From: Geobacter sp.
GTDB lineage: Bacteria > Desulfobacterota > Desulfuromonadia > Geobacterales > Geobacteraceae
DNA: 34,416 nucleotides
Direction: 5' to 3'
NCBI GenBank assembly: GCA_003857395.1
Contig: RPRC01000099.1
Span: forward strand, 1-34,416
Part shown: in pieces, positions 1 to 9,951 of the stretch
Position numbering within the stretch: the stretch's first letter is position 1
Layout: each line of letters starts with the position of its first letter
The notes under the pieces: generated by a model
Database searches by the model: none
What the model was told of the DNA's origin: nothing
The model's input: the letters and a program-made list of their open reading frames with translations, nothing else
Program-made: the position numbers and the translations under genes

Positions 1-110
1 ATGAGGGGCCCTTTTCTCTAATGTTTTAATTTATCCCACAGATAAAGGCTCTTTGTCAAATCAATAGTGGCCTGGAACCATCCCGCGTTGCTCACTACCG
101 GCAACAAAAA

Positions 111-449
111 TCATTTCCCTTTCTCCGCCTCTCCACCAGAACCGTCAACAAAGAATGCGTCCGCAACCCCGTACACCCAGATGCAGAAAAGAATGCCCCC
201 AAGCCAGAGAACGCCCGACATTCGACCGCGCAAGCTTTCGGCAAGGGTAACGGGGTCAATGGTACCATTGACCCCGACTACACGCAGAACATCCTGTGCT
301 GCCATAGCGGCCAGAAAGATAAAAACCAGCAACACGACTGTTACCAGAGCCACCAGAACCCCGCCCTTCACAGCCTTTCCGCGATAAATCTGCCCAACCC
401 CGGGCAGAACAAGGGCGGAAAGGAGAGCCGCTTTGACATTTTCCTTCAT
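111..449 (-). CDS. Small two-helix inner-membrane protein
   Basis: This is a 112-residue protein of unknown function. Residues 8-25 contain the phrase LPGVGQIYRGKAVKG, a Pro-Gly-x-Gly-Gln-x-Tyr signature seen at the start of many small TM2/DUF5683-like membrane proteins. Hydrophobic segments follow at about residues 27-50 and 79-100, and the tail is short and polar. The start was placed at the ATG at 449 rather than an in-frame TTG 15 bases upstream, because a GAAGGAG ribosome binding site lies just before this ATG. It is divergent from the HEAT-repeat gene to its right. The membrane location is well supported by hydrophobicity; any role is unknown. Confidence 0.75.
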   Translation of the reverse strand: MKENVKAALLSALVLPGVGQIYRGKAVKGGVLVALVTVVLLVFIFLAAMAAQDVLRVVGVNGTIDPVTLAESLRGRMSGVLWLGGILFCIWVYGVADAFFVDGSGGEAEKGK

Positions 450-544
450 ATGACACTCCTTCAAGGAAATCGGGAGTTCGTTCCCGAATTCCGAATAATA
501 AGTTATTGCTAAATTCCCTCATTTTGCTACTATCATGAACTGGT

Positions 545-1129
545 ATGATATCATTCAGTTCAACGCAAAAAAGAAGAGATGCCCTTTCAGTGCTGCTGAC
601 CGACCCCTGCGAAGAGGTTCGAGTTGCCGCAGCAGAATCACTGGAGCGTCTCGAAAGTATCGGCAGCCTTCCTGAAATCCTCGAAACGCTGAAAAAGGGT
701 GATCTCGGGACCAAGCTCAAGGCCCTGTATGCCCTCGGCAGAATCGGCGGAGAGCAGGTAATTCCTCCCCTTGTCTACTGCGTTTCGCGGCCGGAGCAAG
801 ACATTAAATCGGTTGCAATTGAAGTCCTCGGCACTCTCGGCCACACCAAAGCGCTCCCCGTTCTTATGGAGAGCTTGAAAGACCCGAACCCCACCATTCA
901 AGCAAAGACCATTGCAGCCCTGAAAAACTTCAATGATCCTTCTCTCGTCCCCGCGATCCTGCCTTTTCTCGATGCCGGTGACGGCCTTCTCGATGCGGAA
1001 GCCGCTTTCACCCTGGGGCATATCGGTGACGGAACCCTTGAGTCGAAAATCATGGAACTACTCCGCTCACCCCATCAGCGTACCCGGGAAGCAGCCGCCC
1101 AGGCTCTCGGAACCCTGCGCGTCACATAA
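545..1129 (+). CDS. HEAT-repeat (PBS lyase-type) protein
   Basis: The 194-residue product is almost entirely made of about five to six alpha-alpha HEAT repeats of roughly 31 residues, with recurring phrases such as VRVAAAESLERL, KLKALYALGRIG, KSVAIEVLGTLG and REAAAQALGTL. Such proteins act as protein-interaction scaffolds; no catalytic motif is visible. The repeat style matches the HEAT section of the reverse-strand gene at 2482-4155. The ATG at 545 has no clear ribosome binding site, so the true start could be a little downstream, for example the GTG at 590. The gene ends tail to tail with the HD-GYP gene, overlapping its stop by 8 bases. Confidence 0.75.
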   Translation: MISFSSTQKRRDALSVLLTDPCEEVRVAAAESLERLESIGSLPEILETLKKGDLGTKLKALYALGRIGGEQVIPPLVYCVSRPEQDIKSVAIEVLGTLGHTKALPVLMESLKDPNPTIQAKTIAALKNFNDPSLVPAILPFLDAGDGLLDAEAAFTLGHIGDGTLESKIMELLRSPHQRTREAAAQALGTLRVT

Positions 1130-2489
1130 GAAAGTAGCGGCTCACATCAATATTCTTCAGGAGCGGATCGACCAGGGTGACAATGGACGCATAGCGATCA
1201 CCGTCCTTCGGTGCAAGGCTCAGCAACCGGGGCTTTTCCAAGGCATTCCCCTGTGAGTCGATGATTATTTTTACCGCAGCCTCGGCGCTCTCTTGAGGAT
1301 GGGGTTTTACCACGAGTGCGATCTCGTTGGTGTCAAGCCTTACCAGGGTTCCCACCGGATACCTCCCCATCATCTCCTCGAATTTCTGCACCAGAGCACC
1401 AGACAGGGATGTCGAGGCAATTCTGCGCATCACATCCAGCGCGGCTTTTGGCTGGGCCGGAGAATTATAGGTGCGAAGGGTCGTGATCGCATCATAGCAG
1501 TCCGCAACAGCCAGAATGTCAGCCAACTGGTCAAAATCCCTCTGCCTCGCCCACTCCGGATAGCCGGTGCGGTTATACCTGATGTGGTGTCCAAGTACGG
1601 CATCCGTCACCCGCGGATGAATATTCTCCATTTCCTTCACAATTTCAGCACCTTTTTCCGCATGTTTCTTCATCTCCTCGTACTCGTCGCCGGAAAGTTT
1701 TCCCGGCTTGTTGAGGATGGCTTTTTCAATCTTTATCTTGCCGATGTCATGGAGCAAACCGGCGGTGTTCGTGTCACGGAGCACTTCCCGGTCCATGCCC
1801 ATATAGGCTGCCAGGGCAACGGCGAGTATCCCGACATTGACGGAATGATTGAAGGTGTAATTATCGTAATCTTTTATCATGGCAAGGCCGAGCATGGTGG
1901 TATGATCCTTGATCGTCAGGGAAACCATACTGTCGACGACTTCATTGATTCGGGCACTGGAGGGAATCCTGCCACTCTCGATGTCCTTCATGGTTCCGCG
2001 CACCGCATTCAGCGCATCGTGATAGGTACGAACAGAAGCGTCCCCCCCCTCGCCAGCGGCACTCCCATCCCCCACTTCGTCAATTCCAAACTTTATTTTC
2101 GTAACGCCTTTTTTTGACAGCTCTTCGAAAACAAGCTCGGCAGGGAAGTTCTTTCGGGCCAGGAGTGAAGCGAACAGGAACAGGTCGTCGGAGGTTACCC
2201 CTTCCAAAAGGGTCATGGCAAAGAGACTTTTACCAATCATCCGCTCAGCAAGTTCCGCAACAGAAGAATTCGGTGCGACAAAAAGGTTGCTCTCAAGAAA
2301 AAAGACCCCTTCAACCACACCAAGGTGAATTTCAGCCTTTTCTCGAAACATCTCGCTGAAGATGCCGGCAAGCTCTTCCAGAGGCTGGCGCACCGCAGGA
2401 TGGGCCTGCGGATAGAAAGCCACCGATTTGATGGACGCCATCAGGAGCATCGCTGCCCGTTGCGCATCCTGGTGAGTTATCTCATTCAT
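1122..2489 (-). CDS. HD-GYP domain protein, probable cyclic-di-GMP phosphodiesterase
   Basis: This 455-residue protein has an HD-GYP domain at about residues 205-380. Visible metal-site and signature residues are H247-D248 (LLHDIGK), H276, H301-H302, the GYP triplet at 309-311 and D330. HD-GYP proteins usually hydrolyse cyclic-di-GMP, and all key residues look present. Residues 10-135 form a separate domain beginning with the phrase AFYPQAHP, which closely resembles the N-terminus of the upstream gene product. The ATG at 2489 was chosen because it overlaps the upstream stop by 8 bases, which suggests translational coupling. The open frame extends 138 bases further upstream only inside the neighbouring gene. 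No receiver or PAS domain is visible, so the N-terminal domain is the likely input module. Confidence 0.88.
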   Translation of the reverse strand: MNEITHQDAQRAAMLLMASIKSVAFYPQAHPAVRQPLEELAGIFSEMFREKAEIHLGVVEGVFFLESNLFVAPNSSVAELAERMIGKSLFAMTLLEGVTSDDLFLFASLLARKNFPAELVFEELSKKGVTKIKFGIDEVGDGSAAGEGGDASVRTYHDALNAVRGTMKDIESGRIPSSARINEVVDSMVSLTIKDHTTMLGLAMIKDYDNYTFNHSVNVGILAVALAAYMGMDREVLRDTNTAGLLHDIGKIKIEKAILNKPGKLSGDEYEEMKKHAEKGAEIVKEMENIHPRVTDAVLGHHIRYNRTGYPEWARQRDFDQLADILAVADCYDAITTLRTYNSPAQPKAALDVMRRIASTSLSGALVQKFEEMMGRYPVGTLVRLDTNEIALVVKPHPQESAEAAVKIIIDSQGNALEKPRLLSLAPKDGDRYASIVTLVDPLLKNIDVSRYFLM

Positions 2490-4155
2490 GTTCGCCCCGC
2501 GACCCTTCCCCCATATTTTCCAATACCGTCGCAGACGCCTGTCCGATTCTCCCGCCCCGAGTCGCGGTTTTTTGAAGGAAATCCCGAGCCTCTTTTCCTT
2601 CCAGGCGGCCGATTGTCTCGAGAGCAAGAATCTTGAGTTCTTCCCAACGACCAGGGGTCATAAAACGTCTTTTCTCCACAAGCCGAGTGAGAGCGTCAAG
2701 AGATCGAGGATCTCCGATCCGTCCAATGGCCAGCAGTGCTTCTTTTTTCAAGGTAACAATCTTGCCCATGAGATCCCGTTCCATAACCAGGTCGAGAAGA
2801 GGCTGCAGGGCATTTTCATTTCTGGTGACTCCCAGCCAGAGGATGACTTGCCTCCTGATGGTCCTGTTTTGGTCCTGAAAGAGATTGAGAAGAACTGAGG
2901 TCGCCTCTCTTCCTCCGATTTCGGCCAGTGACCGGATTGATTCAAGACGCACCCGGATATCCATATGATAGGCTGTCTGAATTAACCCCTTTACGGCATC
3001 CCGGTTCCGCATTTCCCCCAAAACCGCTGTGGCAGTACGCACGACCTGCCAATTGCTATCCGACAGGAAGAGCAACAGAGCAGGAACCGCAGAAGGCCCT
3101 AACCGGAGCAAAGCCGTGGTGAGGGCCTTCCTGGCAAATTGGCTATCGGAGGCAACCAGTCGGGGAATTACCGCTTCAACGGTCTCCGTCCCCAGATGAT
3201 GCAGAACAAGATAGACAATCTCCTTCTGCTTAAAACTCTCATCCTCCAGGTGATCAAGCAGGTGTTTGAGCATTGGTCCCCCGGCCAGATCATGAAAAGT
3301 CCGTAGAGACACGTCTCGCTGCGTTTCGCTCCGTGCCGCGTCGGCATTCTGGTTCAGAAGACCGAGGAGAACCGGAAACAGCGGGTCAAAATCCCCGCCT
3401 TCTTTCAAGGAATATCCTTTACCTTCCAGCAGGCGAGCCAATTGGACATAGCGTGCGTCATCGGCTTCCTTATCCATCAGTGCAAACAACTCTTGCACCG
3501 TCAGATCGTCAAGTCTTTCCAGGGGCAACTCATTAGAGGGACCGGCCCATTCTCCCGAAACATCGCCAACTGACGATCCTTCTGTACGCCCCTTTCTTTC
3601 CCCGGAAAGATCTCCCTCCCGGAGGAAGTCCCCCTCCGCGAAGAAAGTCTCGTCAGATTCGCCGGAACTGCGTTTGGTATAAACTGCCGAGATATTGATC
3701 TCATTGGCCACAATTGTGGTAACGCCCGATTGGCGGAGGATCTTGACGACGCCACCCTCGGAAATAATCCGTTGAGGCTCCTGGGCCAGCAGCTCAAGAA
3801 ACGCCGCAAAGTCGGAACAGGAAAGCTCCGGAAGGAAAAAAATCTGCTGGATCTCACGGGTAAAAAGCTCCTTTGCCAGCGACAGTGTCATCCGGGTACT
3901 TTCTATTTTCTCTTCACGATCGAGAAACGAGACTCCGGAACGATGTACACCCAGGGAAAGGCCACTTTCAAGCATAAGTCCCCGTATTGCCTGGAAGGAA
4001 CGTTGGAAGATCTCCCCACGAAGCGGGTGGCTTTCCGGGTAGAAGGTAATGGCCTTCAGTGCCTTGTAGATTTCCGCAAGAGCAATGCCACTCCCCTTGA
4101 GCACACCATCCTCAGATTTCGGCACGGACCCTTTGGTATTTTTTCTTTCCGGCAT
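2482..4155 (-). CDS. HEAT-repeat protein with a YPxxHP-type N-terminal domain
   Basis: The 557-residue product has two parts. Residues 25-150 match the input domain of the HD-GYP protein encoded next (ITFYPESHP against AFYPQAHP, then similar LGV, FL and GV(T)xI elements). After a charged, low-complexity linker (about 165-220), residues 300-540 form HEAT repeats, for example VRLESIRSLAEIGG and LLAIGRIGD. No enzyme motif is seen. The start at 4155 has a GGGAG ribosome binding site six to eight bases upstream; the open frame extends to 4212 without a better site. It forms an operon with the HD-GYP gene. I infer a scaffold or sensor partner for the HD-GYP protein. Confidence 0.82.
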   Translation of the reverse strand: MPERKNTKGSVPKSEDGVLKGSGIALAEIYKALKAITFYPESHPLRGEIFQRSFQAIRGLMLESGLSLGVHRSGVSFLDREEKIESTRMTLSLAKELFTREIQQIFFLPELSCSDFAAFLELLAQEPQRIISEGGVVKILRQSGVTTIVANEINISAVYTKRSSGESDETFFAEGDFLREGDLSGERKGRTEGSSVGDVSGEWAGPSNELPLERLDDLTVQELFALMDKEADDARYVQLARLLEGKGYSLKEGGDFDPLFPVLLGLLNQNADAARSETQRDVSLRTFHDLAGGPMLKHLLDHLEDESFKQKEIVYLVLHHLGTETVEAVIPRLVASDSQFARKALTTALLRLGPSAVPALLLFLSDSNWQVVRTATAVLGEMRNRDAVKGLIQTAYHMDIRVRLESIRSLAEIGGREATSVLLNLFQDQNRTIRRQVILWLGVTRNENALQPLLDLVMERDLMGKIVTLKKEALLAIGRIGDPRSLDALTRLVEKRRFMTPGRWEELKILALETIGRLEGKEARDFLQKTATRGGRIGQASATVLENMGEGSRGEHE

Positions 4156-4240
4156 TTTCATCTCCCGATGGCAAGTGGCGAGCTGATTCTGGTCTTTAAT
4201 CGTCCACAGCACACCCGGTCTTCCCCTAATCGAATCGCCA

Positions 4241-6313
4241 CTATGACAAGAGAAAACCCAACCGCTTCACTGTTTCAGCCGGAGCCAGATCAAAATGGGA
4301 AAACTCCATTGTAAAGCTTCCGCGCCCTTTGGTAACACTTCGGACTTCAGACATATAGCCGAACATTTCCGCCAACGGCACCCGCGCTTTTACAATCTCA
4401 AGGGTACCCCGGGAAGTTACTCCTTCAACCCGGCCATTCTTTTTCTGCAGCGAGCCGAGGACCTTGCCGGTATACTCCGCCGGGGCAGTAAGCTCCAAGG
4501 ACATGATCGGCTCGAGGAGTGCCGACCCGGAACTCCGCAAGGCCATCATCAGGCCCCGTTGAGTAGCGGCACGCAAGCCGGTCTCGGTGGTGAAGCCGGG
4601 TTCCAGGGGAGCTTCCAGAATCCGTACTTCCAAATCCGTCACCGGGTATCCGAATATGCCGGCTACAGCGCACGACTGCTCGACCAATTCGCCCAGAAGC
4701 CGAAGCAAATCGGAAGGAAGGGGTGACTCATCCGGCGATGGCAGTACGACACGCACCCCCGTACCACGCTGCAGCGGAGAAAGCCGCAGCAGAACCTCTC
4801 CCCCTTGAATCTTGCCATCAAGTTCACGCCGGAAAACTTCCCGATGTTCGACGACACGCTTTGGCGTCTCGCGATAGACGACCTGCGGTCGACCGGTCTT
4901 CACTTCCACTCCAAAGTTTCGAAGCAGGCGATCGGTAATGATCTCCAGGTGGAGTTCCCCCATTCCGGTCAGGATTGTCTGCCCGGTCTCTTCGTCCTCT
5001 CGAACACGGAAAGTCGGGTCTTCCCACTGAAGTTTTTCCAATGCCGACGGCAGTTTTTCCCTGTCTTCAGACCCTTTCGGCTCTACCGCCAGAGAAACCA
5101 CAGGTTCTGGGATGGAAAGACCCTTCAGGAGAATTTGATGAGCACTGTCGCAGAGGGTATCTCCGGTAAGCACATCCTTGAGCCCCGTAGCCGCAACTAT
5201 GTCGCCAGCTGAAGCCTCTTCTACCCGTTCCCTTTTATGGGAATGCATCCGGAAGAGATGAACCACCTTTTCCATACTATTTCGTGTCGTATTAAAAACC
5301 GCCGACCCGGCACGCACCTGCCCTGAATAGATCCTCAGAAAGGTAAGCTTGCGTCCCTCATCGGAAAAAACCTTGAAGGCCAGCGCGCAGAACGGAGCCT
5401 TTATAGCGCAATGGACCTCCTCCGGGACGTCAGTCCCGGGACGGGTTCCGATCGCCGGCGGGACGTCAAGAGGGGAGGGAAGATACTCTCCCACTGCATC
5501 CAGCAAAGGCTGTATTCCCTTGTTACGAAGCGCAGCGCCCAGAAAGACTGGAAAGAGCCGGGAGGCAATGGTACCTTTGCGTATCGCCCGCCGCAAACGA
5601 GCCGGATCCACGAAAAGACCGTCGATAAAATCACTGAAAATGGTATCATCAAAATCGGCGGCTGCTTCGATAATCGCCTCTCGAGCTGCGCGGGATTTCG
5701 CCTGCATTTCCTGAGGCAGAGGAAGTCGCTCCACGGTCATACCCTGATCCGCCTCGTGAAACTGAAGAAGCTCGCTGGTCAGGAGGTCAACAACCCCGGA
5801 AAAGCTTCCTTCGCTCCCAAAAGGCAGCTGCAGCAGGAGCGGTCGCGCTCCAAGCCTCTTCTCCAACTGGCCCAGAACACCCTGGTAATCTGCGCCGACC
5901 CGGTCCATTTTGTTGATGAAACAGATCCGCGGCACCCCGTAGCGATCTGCCTGCCTCCATACCGATTCACTCTGGGGTTCGACCCCTTCAACGGCACTGA
6001 AGATAGCAACCGCACCATCCAGAACACGCATGCTCCGCTCCACTTCGATGGTGAAATCAATGTGTCCCGGGGTATCAATGAGGTTGATCCAGTAACCCTG
6101 CCAGCGACAGGAGGTGGTCGTGGCGGTAATGGTAATGCCCCGTTCCTGCTCCTGGGGCATCCAATCCATGACCGCCTGTCCGTCATGCACCTCTCCCATC
6201 TTGTGAGTCTCTCCTGCATAATAGAGAATCCGCTCCGATACCGTGGTCTTTCCGGCATCGATGTGGGAGATGATTCCGATATTGCGGATAGTTTCGAGAG
6301 AGGGAGTCTCCAT
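4241..6313 (-). CDS. fusA: Translation elongation factor G (second-type paralogue)
   Basis: This is a full-length 690-residue EF-G. The GTPase motifs are intact: G1 as HIDAGKTT at residues 17-24, switch I with RGITI, G3 as DTPGH and G4 as NKMD. The later domains II-V follow, including the GMGELHLEI and [11 protein letters not shown] regions. EF-G drives ribosome translocation, and paralogues can specialise in ribosome recycling or stress conditions. The gene stands alone rather than in a str operon with rpsL, rpsG and tuf, which fits a secondary copy. A consensus-like reverse-strand promoter lies just upstream at 6343-6370. Whether this is the main or an accessory EF-G cannot be decided from this window. 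Confidence 0.92.
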   Translation of the reverse strand: METPSLETIRNIGIISHIDAGKTTVSERILYYAGETHKMGEVHDGQAVMDWMPQEQERGITITATTTSCRWQGYWINLIDTPGHIDFTIEVERSMRVLDGAVAIFSAVEGVEPQSESVWRQADRYGVPRICFINKMDRVGADYQGVLGQLEKRLGARPLLLQLPFGSEGSFSGVVDLLTSELLQFHEADQGMTVERLPLPQEMQAKSRAAREAIIEAAADFDDTIFSDFIDGLFVDPARLRRAIRKGTIASRLFPVFLGAALRNKGIQPLLDAVGEYLPSPLDVPPAIGTRPGTDVPEEVHCAIKAPFCALAFKVFSDEGRKLTFLRIYSGQVRAGSAVFNTTRNSMEKVVHLFRMHSHKRERVEEASAGDIVAATGLKDVLTGDTLCDSAHQILLKGLSIPEPVVSLAVEPKGSEDREKLPSALEKLQWEDPTFRVREDEETGQTILTGMGELHLEIITDRLLRNFGVEVKTGRPQVVYRETPKRVVEHREVFRRELDGKIQGGEVLLRLSPLQRGTGVRVVLPSPDESPLPSDLLRLLGELVEQSCAVAGIFGYPVTDLEVRILEAPLEPGFTTETGLRAATQRGLMMALRSSGSALLEPIMSLELTAPAEYTGKVLGSLQKKNGRVEGVTSRGTLEIVKARVPLAEMFGYMSEVRSVTKGRGSFTMEFSHFDLAPAETVKRLGFLLS

Positions 6314-6342
6314 AAAGCCTCACAGGGTCTTAAGACAACCGT

Positions 6343-6370
6343 ATTATACCGGTCAAGGCCCCCATGGCAA
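6343..6370 (-). promoter_or_regulatory. Sigma-70-type promoter for the EF-G gene
   Basis: Read on the reverse strand, the sequence is TTGCCA, a 16-base spacer, then TATAAT, ending about 30 bases upstream of the EF-G start codon. The -10 box is perfect and the -35 box matches TTGACA at five of six positions. Confidence 0.6.
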
Positions 6371-6424
6371 GGGAAAAGTGGTGGGAAAGAATTGCCAAAG
6401 AGCACAAAACATACCAGTTATCCC

Positions 6425-6452
6425 TTGATATTACGGGACAAGATAGTCTATT
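6425..6452 (+). promoter_or_regulatory. Possible promoter for the penicillin-binding protein gene
   Basis: TTGATA is followed 16 bases later by TCTATT, about 50 bases upstream of the mrcA start. The -35 box is good and the -10 box is weaker (four of six). It lies in the 189-base divergent gap between EF-G and mrcA. Confidence 0.4.
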
Positions 6453-6502
6453 CTTCACAGATTAACGAATCTTCCCACTTTACGAAACGGAGTTCGATCA
6501 CT

Positions 6503-8980
6503 ATGGCGGCAAACCCGGAACACGGAAAATCCACAGCAAGCAGACGTCGGAAATCCGGCAATAAAATACTGCCTGTTCTGCTGGTGACACTAGCCATCCT
6601 GGCCTTGATCAGCGCGGTTAGCCTGGGGGGATACTATCTGTACCTCCTGACATCCCTGCCAAAGGTAGACCGTTTGGCAGACTACAAACCACCCATTGTT
6701 TCCCAGGTTTTCTCCGATGATGGCACCCTCGTGGGAGAGTTCTACCTGGAACGCCGCACCGTGGTGCCGGTGGACAAAATTCCAAACAAGCTTATCCAAG
6801 CCTTTGTCTCGGCTGAAGACTCAAACTTTTTTCAGCACAAGGGGCTCGATTACCCGGGAATAATCCGGGCCGCACTAAAAAACCTGATGTCCATGAGCAA
6901 GAAGGAAGGTGCCTCGACAATCACCCAGCAGGTTGCACGTTCCATGCTGCTGACGCCGGAGAAAAAGTTTTCCCGCAAAATCAAGGAAGCTATTCTGGCT
7001 AAACGAATGGAAGAAAAGCTTTCCAAGGACGAAATTCTCTATATCTATCTGAACCAGATTTACCTGGGCAGCGGCTCTTACGGTGTCGAGATCGCCGCCG
7101 AAACCTATTTTGGCAAGGAGGTGGAAAACCTCAACCTGGCGGAGATGGCCATGCTGGCAGGCCTCACAAAAGGGCCGGAACTCTATTCACCCATCAAACA
7201 TATCGATCGGGCGCACGAACGCCAGGAGTACGTCCTGCAAAGGATGGTGAAGGAAGGCTACATCACCAGCGCTGAAGCTGAACATGCCCGAAAAACCCCG
7301 ATTGTCATCTCTTCACTGAAGAAAATGAACACTGACCAGTCTGCCTACTTCCTTGAGCACATCCGCATCCAGCTCGAAGCGAAATACGGCGAAGATCTCC
7401 TCTACAAGGGTGGCATGCGAATCTACACCACCATGAACGCCGACATGCAGAAATCGGCCTATGAAAACGTCGTGAACGGGCTCAAAGTTGTAGACAAGCG
7501 ACAGGGCTTTCGAGGACCGGATCGCAGATTGGGCCAGGAGGAGATAGAGCCCTTCTGCCGCAAGGTTGAACAGGGAATCAGCACCACCAGCCTGAAAAAG
7601 GGAGAAACGTACCAGGGAGCAGTCATCGCGATCAACTCTGCAAAAATGGAGCTCACCCTGCGTGTCGGCGACCGGATCGGTACCCTGGGAAAGAAAAATA
7701 TGGCTTGGGCCGGCAAGGTTCCCTTGCTGGACCACTATGGAACCGACGAGAAAAACACGAAAAAGGCTATTTCCCTGGGAGCGGTTCTCGAAGTGTCCGT
7801 GGTCACCCCGGATAATAACAAGCGGGGAGCTATTTTTGCCCTCGACCAGGAACCCCTTGCCCAAGCGGCATTGATCGCTCTCGACCCGAAATCCGGAGCC
7901 GTAAAAGCGATGATTGGGGGATACGATTTCCGTCGCAGTCAGTTCAACCGGGCAATGCAGGCCAGAAGGAATCCCGGCTCCGCTTTCAAACCCATCATCT
8001 ATGCCGCAGCCTTGGACAAGGGAATGACAGCTGCCTCGATAATTGAAGATTCACCGATCGAATATGACGTAACTGCGGAAAAGAGCTGGAAGCCGCGCAA
8101 CTATGACAACAAATTCCGCGGACCAGTAACGATGCGTGAGGCCCTGACCAACTCCATCAATGTGGTGAGCATCAAGATCCTGGAAAACATTGGTGTAAGT
8201 TATGCCATCCAGTATGCAAAGCAACTCGGTGTAACATCACCTCTTTCTCCCAACCTCACCCTTGCACTCGGCGCATCGAGCGTGACCCCTGTGGAACTTA
8301 CCTCGGCATATGCTGTATTTGCCTCCGGTGGCTTCAGAACGACCCCATATTTCGTTACCAAGGTAGTGGATGGAGACGGCAACACCCTGGAAGAGGTTGT
8401 CCCTCCCAGATTACCGGTTCTCACCCAGATGTCATCCGCTACTGAAGAAGTCCAGGATGAACCGGAATACTCCATAGATGGAGCAGTACTTTCCGCCATC
8501 CCGGTCATTTCACCGGAAACATCTTATATCATCACCAACCTGATGGAAAGCGTCGTTACCAGCGGTACCGGTCAACGGGCGAGGGCCCTCGGCCGGCCGG
8601 TTGCCGGAAAAACCGGGACCACCAATGACATGAAAGACGCATGGTTTATCGGCTATGTTCCGCAGCTTGTCGCAGGCGTTTGGGTGGGATACGATCAGGA
8701 GAGGTCCCTTGGCGCCGCTGGCACCGGCGGACAAGCTGCTGCACCTATCTGGACCGGCTTCATGAGCCAGGCCCTGGCAAACACCCCTATACAAAAATTT
8801 GTGCCGCCGCCGGATGTTTCCTTTGTTTCAATCGACCCTGGCACCGGGTTTCTTGCCAAGCAGGGGCAACCGAACAGCATTACGGAATGTTTTGTGTCGG
8901 GAACGGAACCAACAGAGTATGGTGAGGATACACAGCAACAGGATCCTGCCACAAAACCTCCACCGGTCCCATCGCAATAA
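6503..8980 (+). CDS. mrcA: Class A penicillin-binding protein (PBP1A type)
   Basis: This 825-residue bifunctional enzyme polymerises and cross-links peptidoglycan at the inner membrane. There is a basic cytoplasmic tail, a single membrane anchor at about 22-50, and a glycosyltransferase domain with catalytic glutamate E105 (AEDSNFFQHKG) and the GASTITQQVAR block. An inserted OB-like region follows, then a transpeptidase domain with the S493-AFK, S551-IN and K703-TGT motifs. The catalytic set is complete. The ATG at 6503 was chosen because a GGAG lies ten bases upstream and the membrane anchor follows directly. The open frame continues 1092 bases upstream only as an antisense run inside the EF-G gene. 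Confidence 0.95.
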   Translation: MAANPEHGKSTASRRRKSGNKILPVLLVTLAILALISAVSLGGYYLYLLTSLPKVDRLADYKPPIVSQVFSDDGTLVGEFYLERRTVVPVDKIPNKLIQAFVSAEDSNFFQHKGLDYPGIIRAALKNLMSMSKKEGASTITQQVARSMLLTPEKKFSRKIKEAILAKRMEEKLSKDEILYIYLNQIYLGSGSYGVEIAAETYFGKEVENLNLAEMAMLAGLTKGPELYSPIKHIDRAHERQEYVLQRMVKEGYITSAEAEHARKTPIVISSLKKMNTDQSAYFLEHIRIQLEAKYGEDLLYKGGMRIYTTMNADMQKSAYENVVNGLKVVDKRQGFRGPDRRLGQEEIEPFCRKVEQGISTTSLKKGETYQGAVIAINSAKMELTLRVGDRIGTLGKKNMAWAGKVPLLDHYGTDEKNTKKAISLGAVLEVSVVTPDNNKRGAIFALDQEPLAQAALIALDPKSGAVKAMIGGYDFRRSQFNRAMQARRNPGSAFKPIIYAAALDKGMTAASIIEDSPIEYDVTAEKSWKPRNYDNKFRGPVTMREALTNSINVVSIKILENIGVSYAIQYAKQLGVTSPLSPNLTLALGASSVTPVELTSAYAVFASGGFRTTPYFVTKVVDGDGNTLEEVVPPRLPVLTQMSSATEEVQDEPEYSIDGAVLSAIPVISPETSYIITNLMESVVTSGTGQRARALGRPVAGKTGTTNDMKDAWFIGYVPQLVAGVWVGYDQERSLGAAGTGGQAAAPIWTGFMSQALANTPIQKFVPPPDVSFVSIDPGTGFLAKQGQPNSITECFVSGTEPTEYGEDTQQQDPATKPPPVPSQ

Positions 8981-9042
8981 ATAAACAATATCAGATTGTT
9001 ACATTGAACAGCAGAAGCAAACAGGCTCAGATCGCCGCTCTG

Positions 9043-9073
9043 CGAGCACGAAAACTCCAAAATGCTCGATTTT
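9043..9073 (+). terminator. Weak terminator-like hairpin after mrcA
   Basis: CGAGCA pairs with TGCTCG across a 14-base loop and is followed by ATTTTG. The stem is short and the T-run brief, so function is uncertain. Confidence 0.3.
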
Positions 9074-9121
9074 GCTACTCTTTGTCCCTGACAAAAAAAA
9101 GTTTTTCCGTACGATTTACCC

Positions 9122-9149
9122 TTGCAAACTCCTATTTAACGTTTATAGT
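9122..9149 (+). promoter_or_regulatory. Promoter for the HU gene
   Basis: TTGCAA, a 16-base spacer and TATAGT lie about 40 bases upstream of the HU start codon. Each box matches the sigma-70 consensus well. Confidence 0.6.
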
Positions 9150-9187
9150 AAGGGAAATTAATCCACAATCTTTAAAGGAGGGCCAGT

Positions 9188-9475
9188 ATGACCAAAGCAG
9201 AACTCGTGGAAGCCGTGGCAAAATCTTCCAACCTGACTAAGGCAGCAGCGGAGAAGGCAGTAGGAGCATTTATCAATTCAGTAAGCGCTGCCCTTAAAAA
9301 GGGAGACCGGGTGACACTCGTTGGCTTCGGCAGTTTCGAAGTCGCTACCAGGAAGGCACGCGTGGGCAGAAACCCGCAGACAGGCAAGGAAATTAAGATC
9401 GCAGCAGCAAAGGTTCCCAAGTTCCGTCCCGGCAAAGCCCTGAAAGCAGCTGTGGCACCTACCAAAAAGAAATAG
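9188..9475 (+). CDS. hup: HU-family DNA-binding protein
   Basis: This is a 95-residue histone-like nucleoid protein that bends DNA as a dimer. The N-terminal helices begin [11 protein letters not shown]. The family core is present as [11 protein letters not shown], followed by the DNA-binding arm with [12 protein letters not shown], and the C-terminus is lysine-rich (PTKKK). An AAAGGAGGG ribosome binding site sits seven bases before the ATG, and a good promoter lies at 9122-9149. The gene appears monocistronic, with a strong terminator about 200 bases downstream. Confidence 0.95.
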   Translation: MTKAELVEAVAKSSNLTKAAAEKAVGAFINSVSAALKKGDRVTLVGFGSFEVATRKARVGRNPQTGKEIKIAAAKVPKFRPGKALKAAVAPTKKK

Positions 9476-9951
9476 GGCTGATCGCTTCTCCGTCCTGCCC
9501 GTACTGTGCGGACAGTGATCGGATCGCGCTTGAAAATGGGAATTTTGATTTCAGCCGCAGATATCTGCACTTCACAGGAATACGGCTGTTTCACGCTTTC
9601 AGGAGAGCCGACTACTGACTCTCTTGGCAGTTTGCAACCCTCAGTTCAACTTACATATCTACCAAAAAGATTGCCCCGCCTCGCTGTGGGGCTTTTTTTT
9701 ACCTGGCCTCTGCAACTTTCCGCCTGAAAGAAATACTGTCTGCTCCGGAAATGCACGCTATACTTGAACGATAACAAGAGGCCGAAAGAACAGAAGAATA
9801 CGAACAGACAGCTTTTCAACGCGACATCAGACTTTGGCTCCTGCTCTAAACACCAGGCACACTAAAACCGTTTTTTTCTTTGTTCCGCGAGGTTTGTTCG
9901 CCGCAGGTAAATCAGCTCACGGAACACAACGTATACGACAATAGAGCCATC
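9476..9951. other. Intergenic region between HU and the AsmA-like gene
   Basis: This 476-base stretch holds the terminator at 9673-9700. An imperfect inverted repeat (GATC...GATC) near 9480-9525 could fold, but it has no T-run. I see no tRNA fold, no convincing small ORF and no clear promoter for the following gene. Confidence 0.5.
9673..9700 (+). terminator. Rho-independent terminator
   Basis: GCCCC pairs with GGGGC across a 10-base loop, followed directly by eight T residues. It probably ends the HU transcript or a short RNA made from the preceding 200 bases. Confidence 0.8.

Noticed and set aside
1..110. Possible gene end or regulatory site at the left edge
   Set aside because: Short AT-rich sequence with no frame, hairpin or motif that I can support.
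5411..6502. Long plus-strand open frame in front of mrcA, in frame with it
   Set aside because: It lies antisense to the well-supported EF-G gene and encodes no recognisable domain. The mrcA start at 6503 has a ribosome binding site and the membrane anchor right after it.
9480..9672. Possible tRNA or structured RNA after the HU gene
   Set aside because: No cloverleaf with a proper T-loop and acceptor stem can be formed; only an imperfect hairpin is visible.
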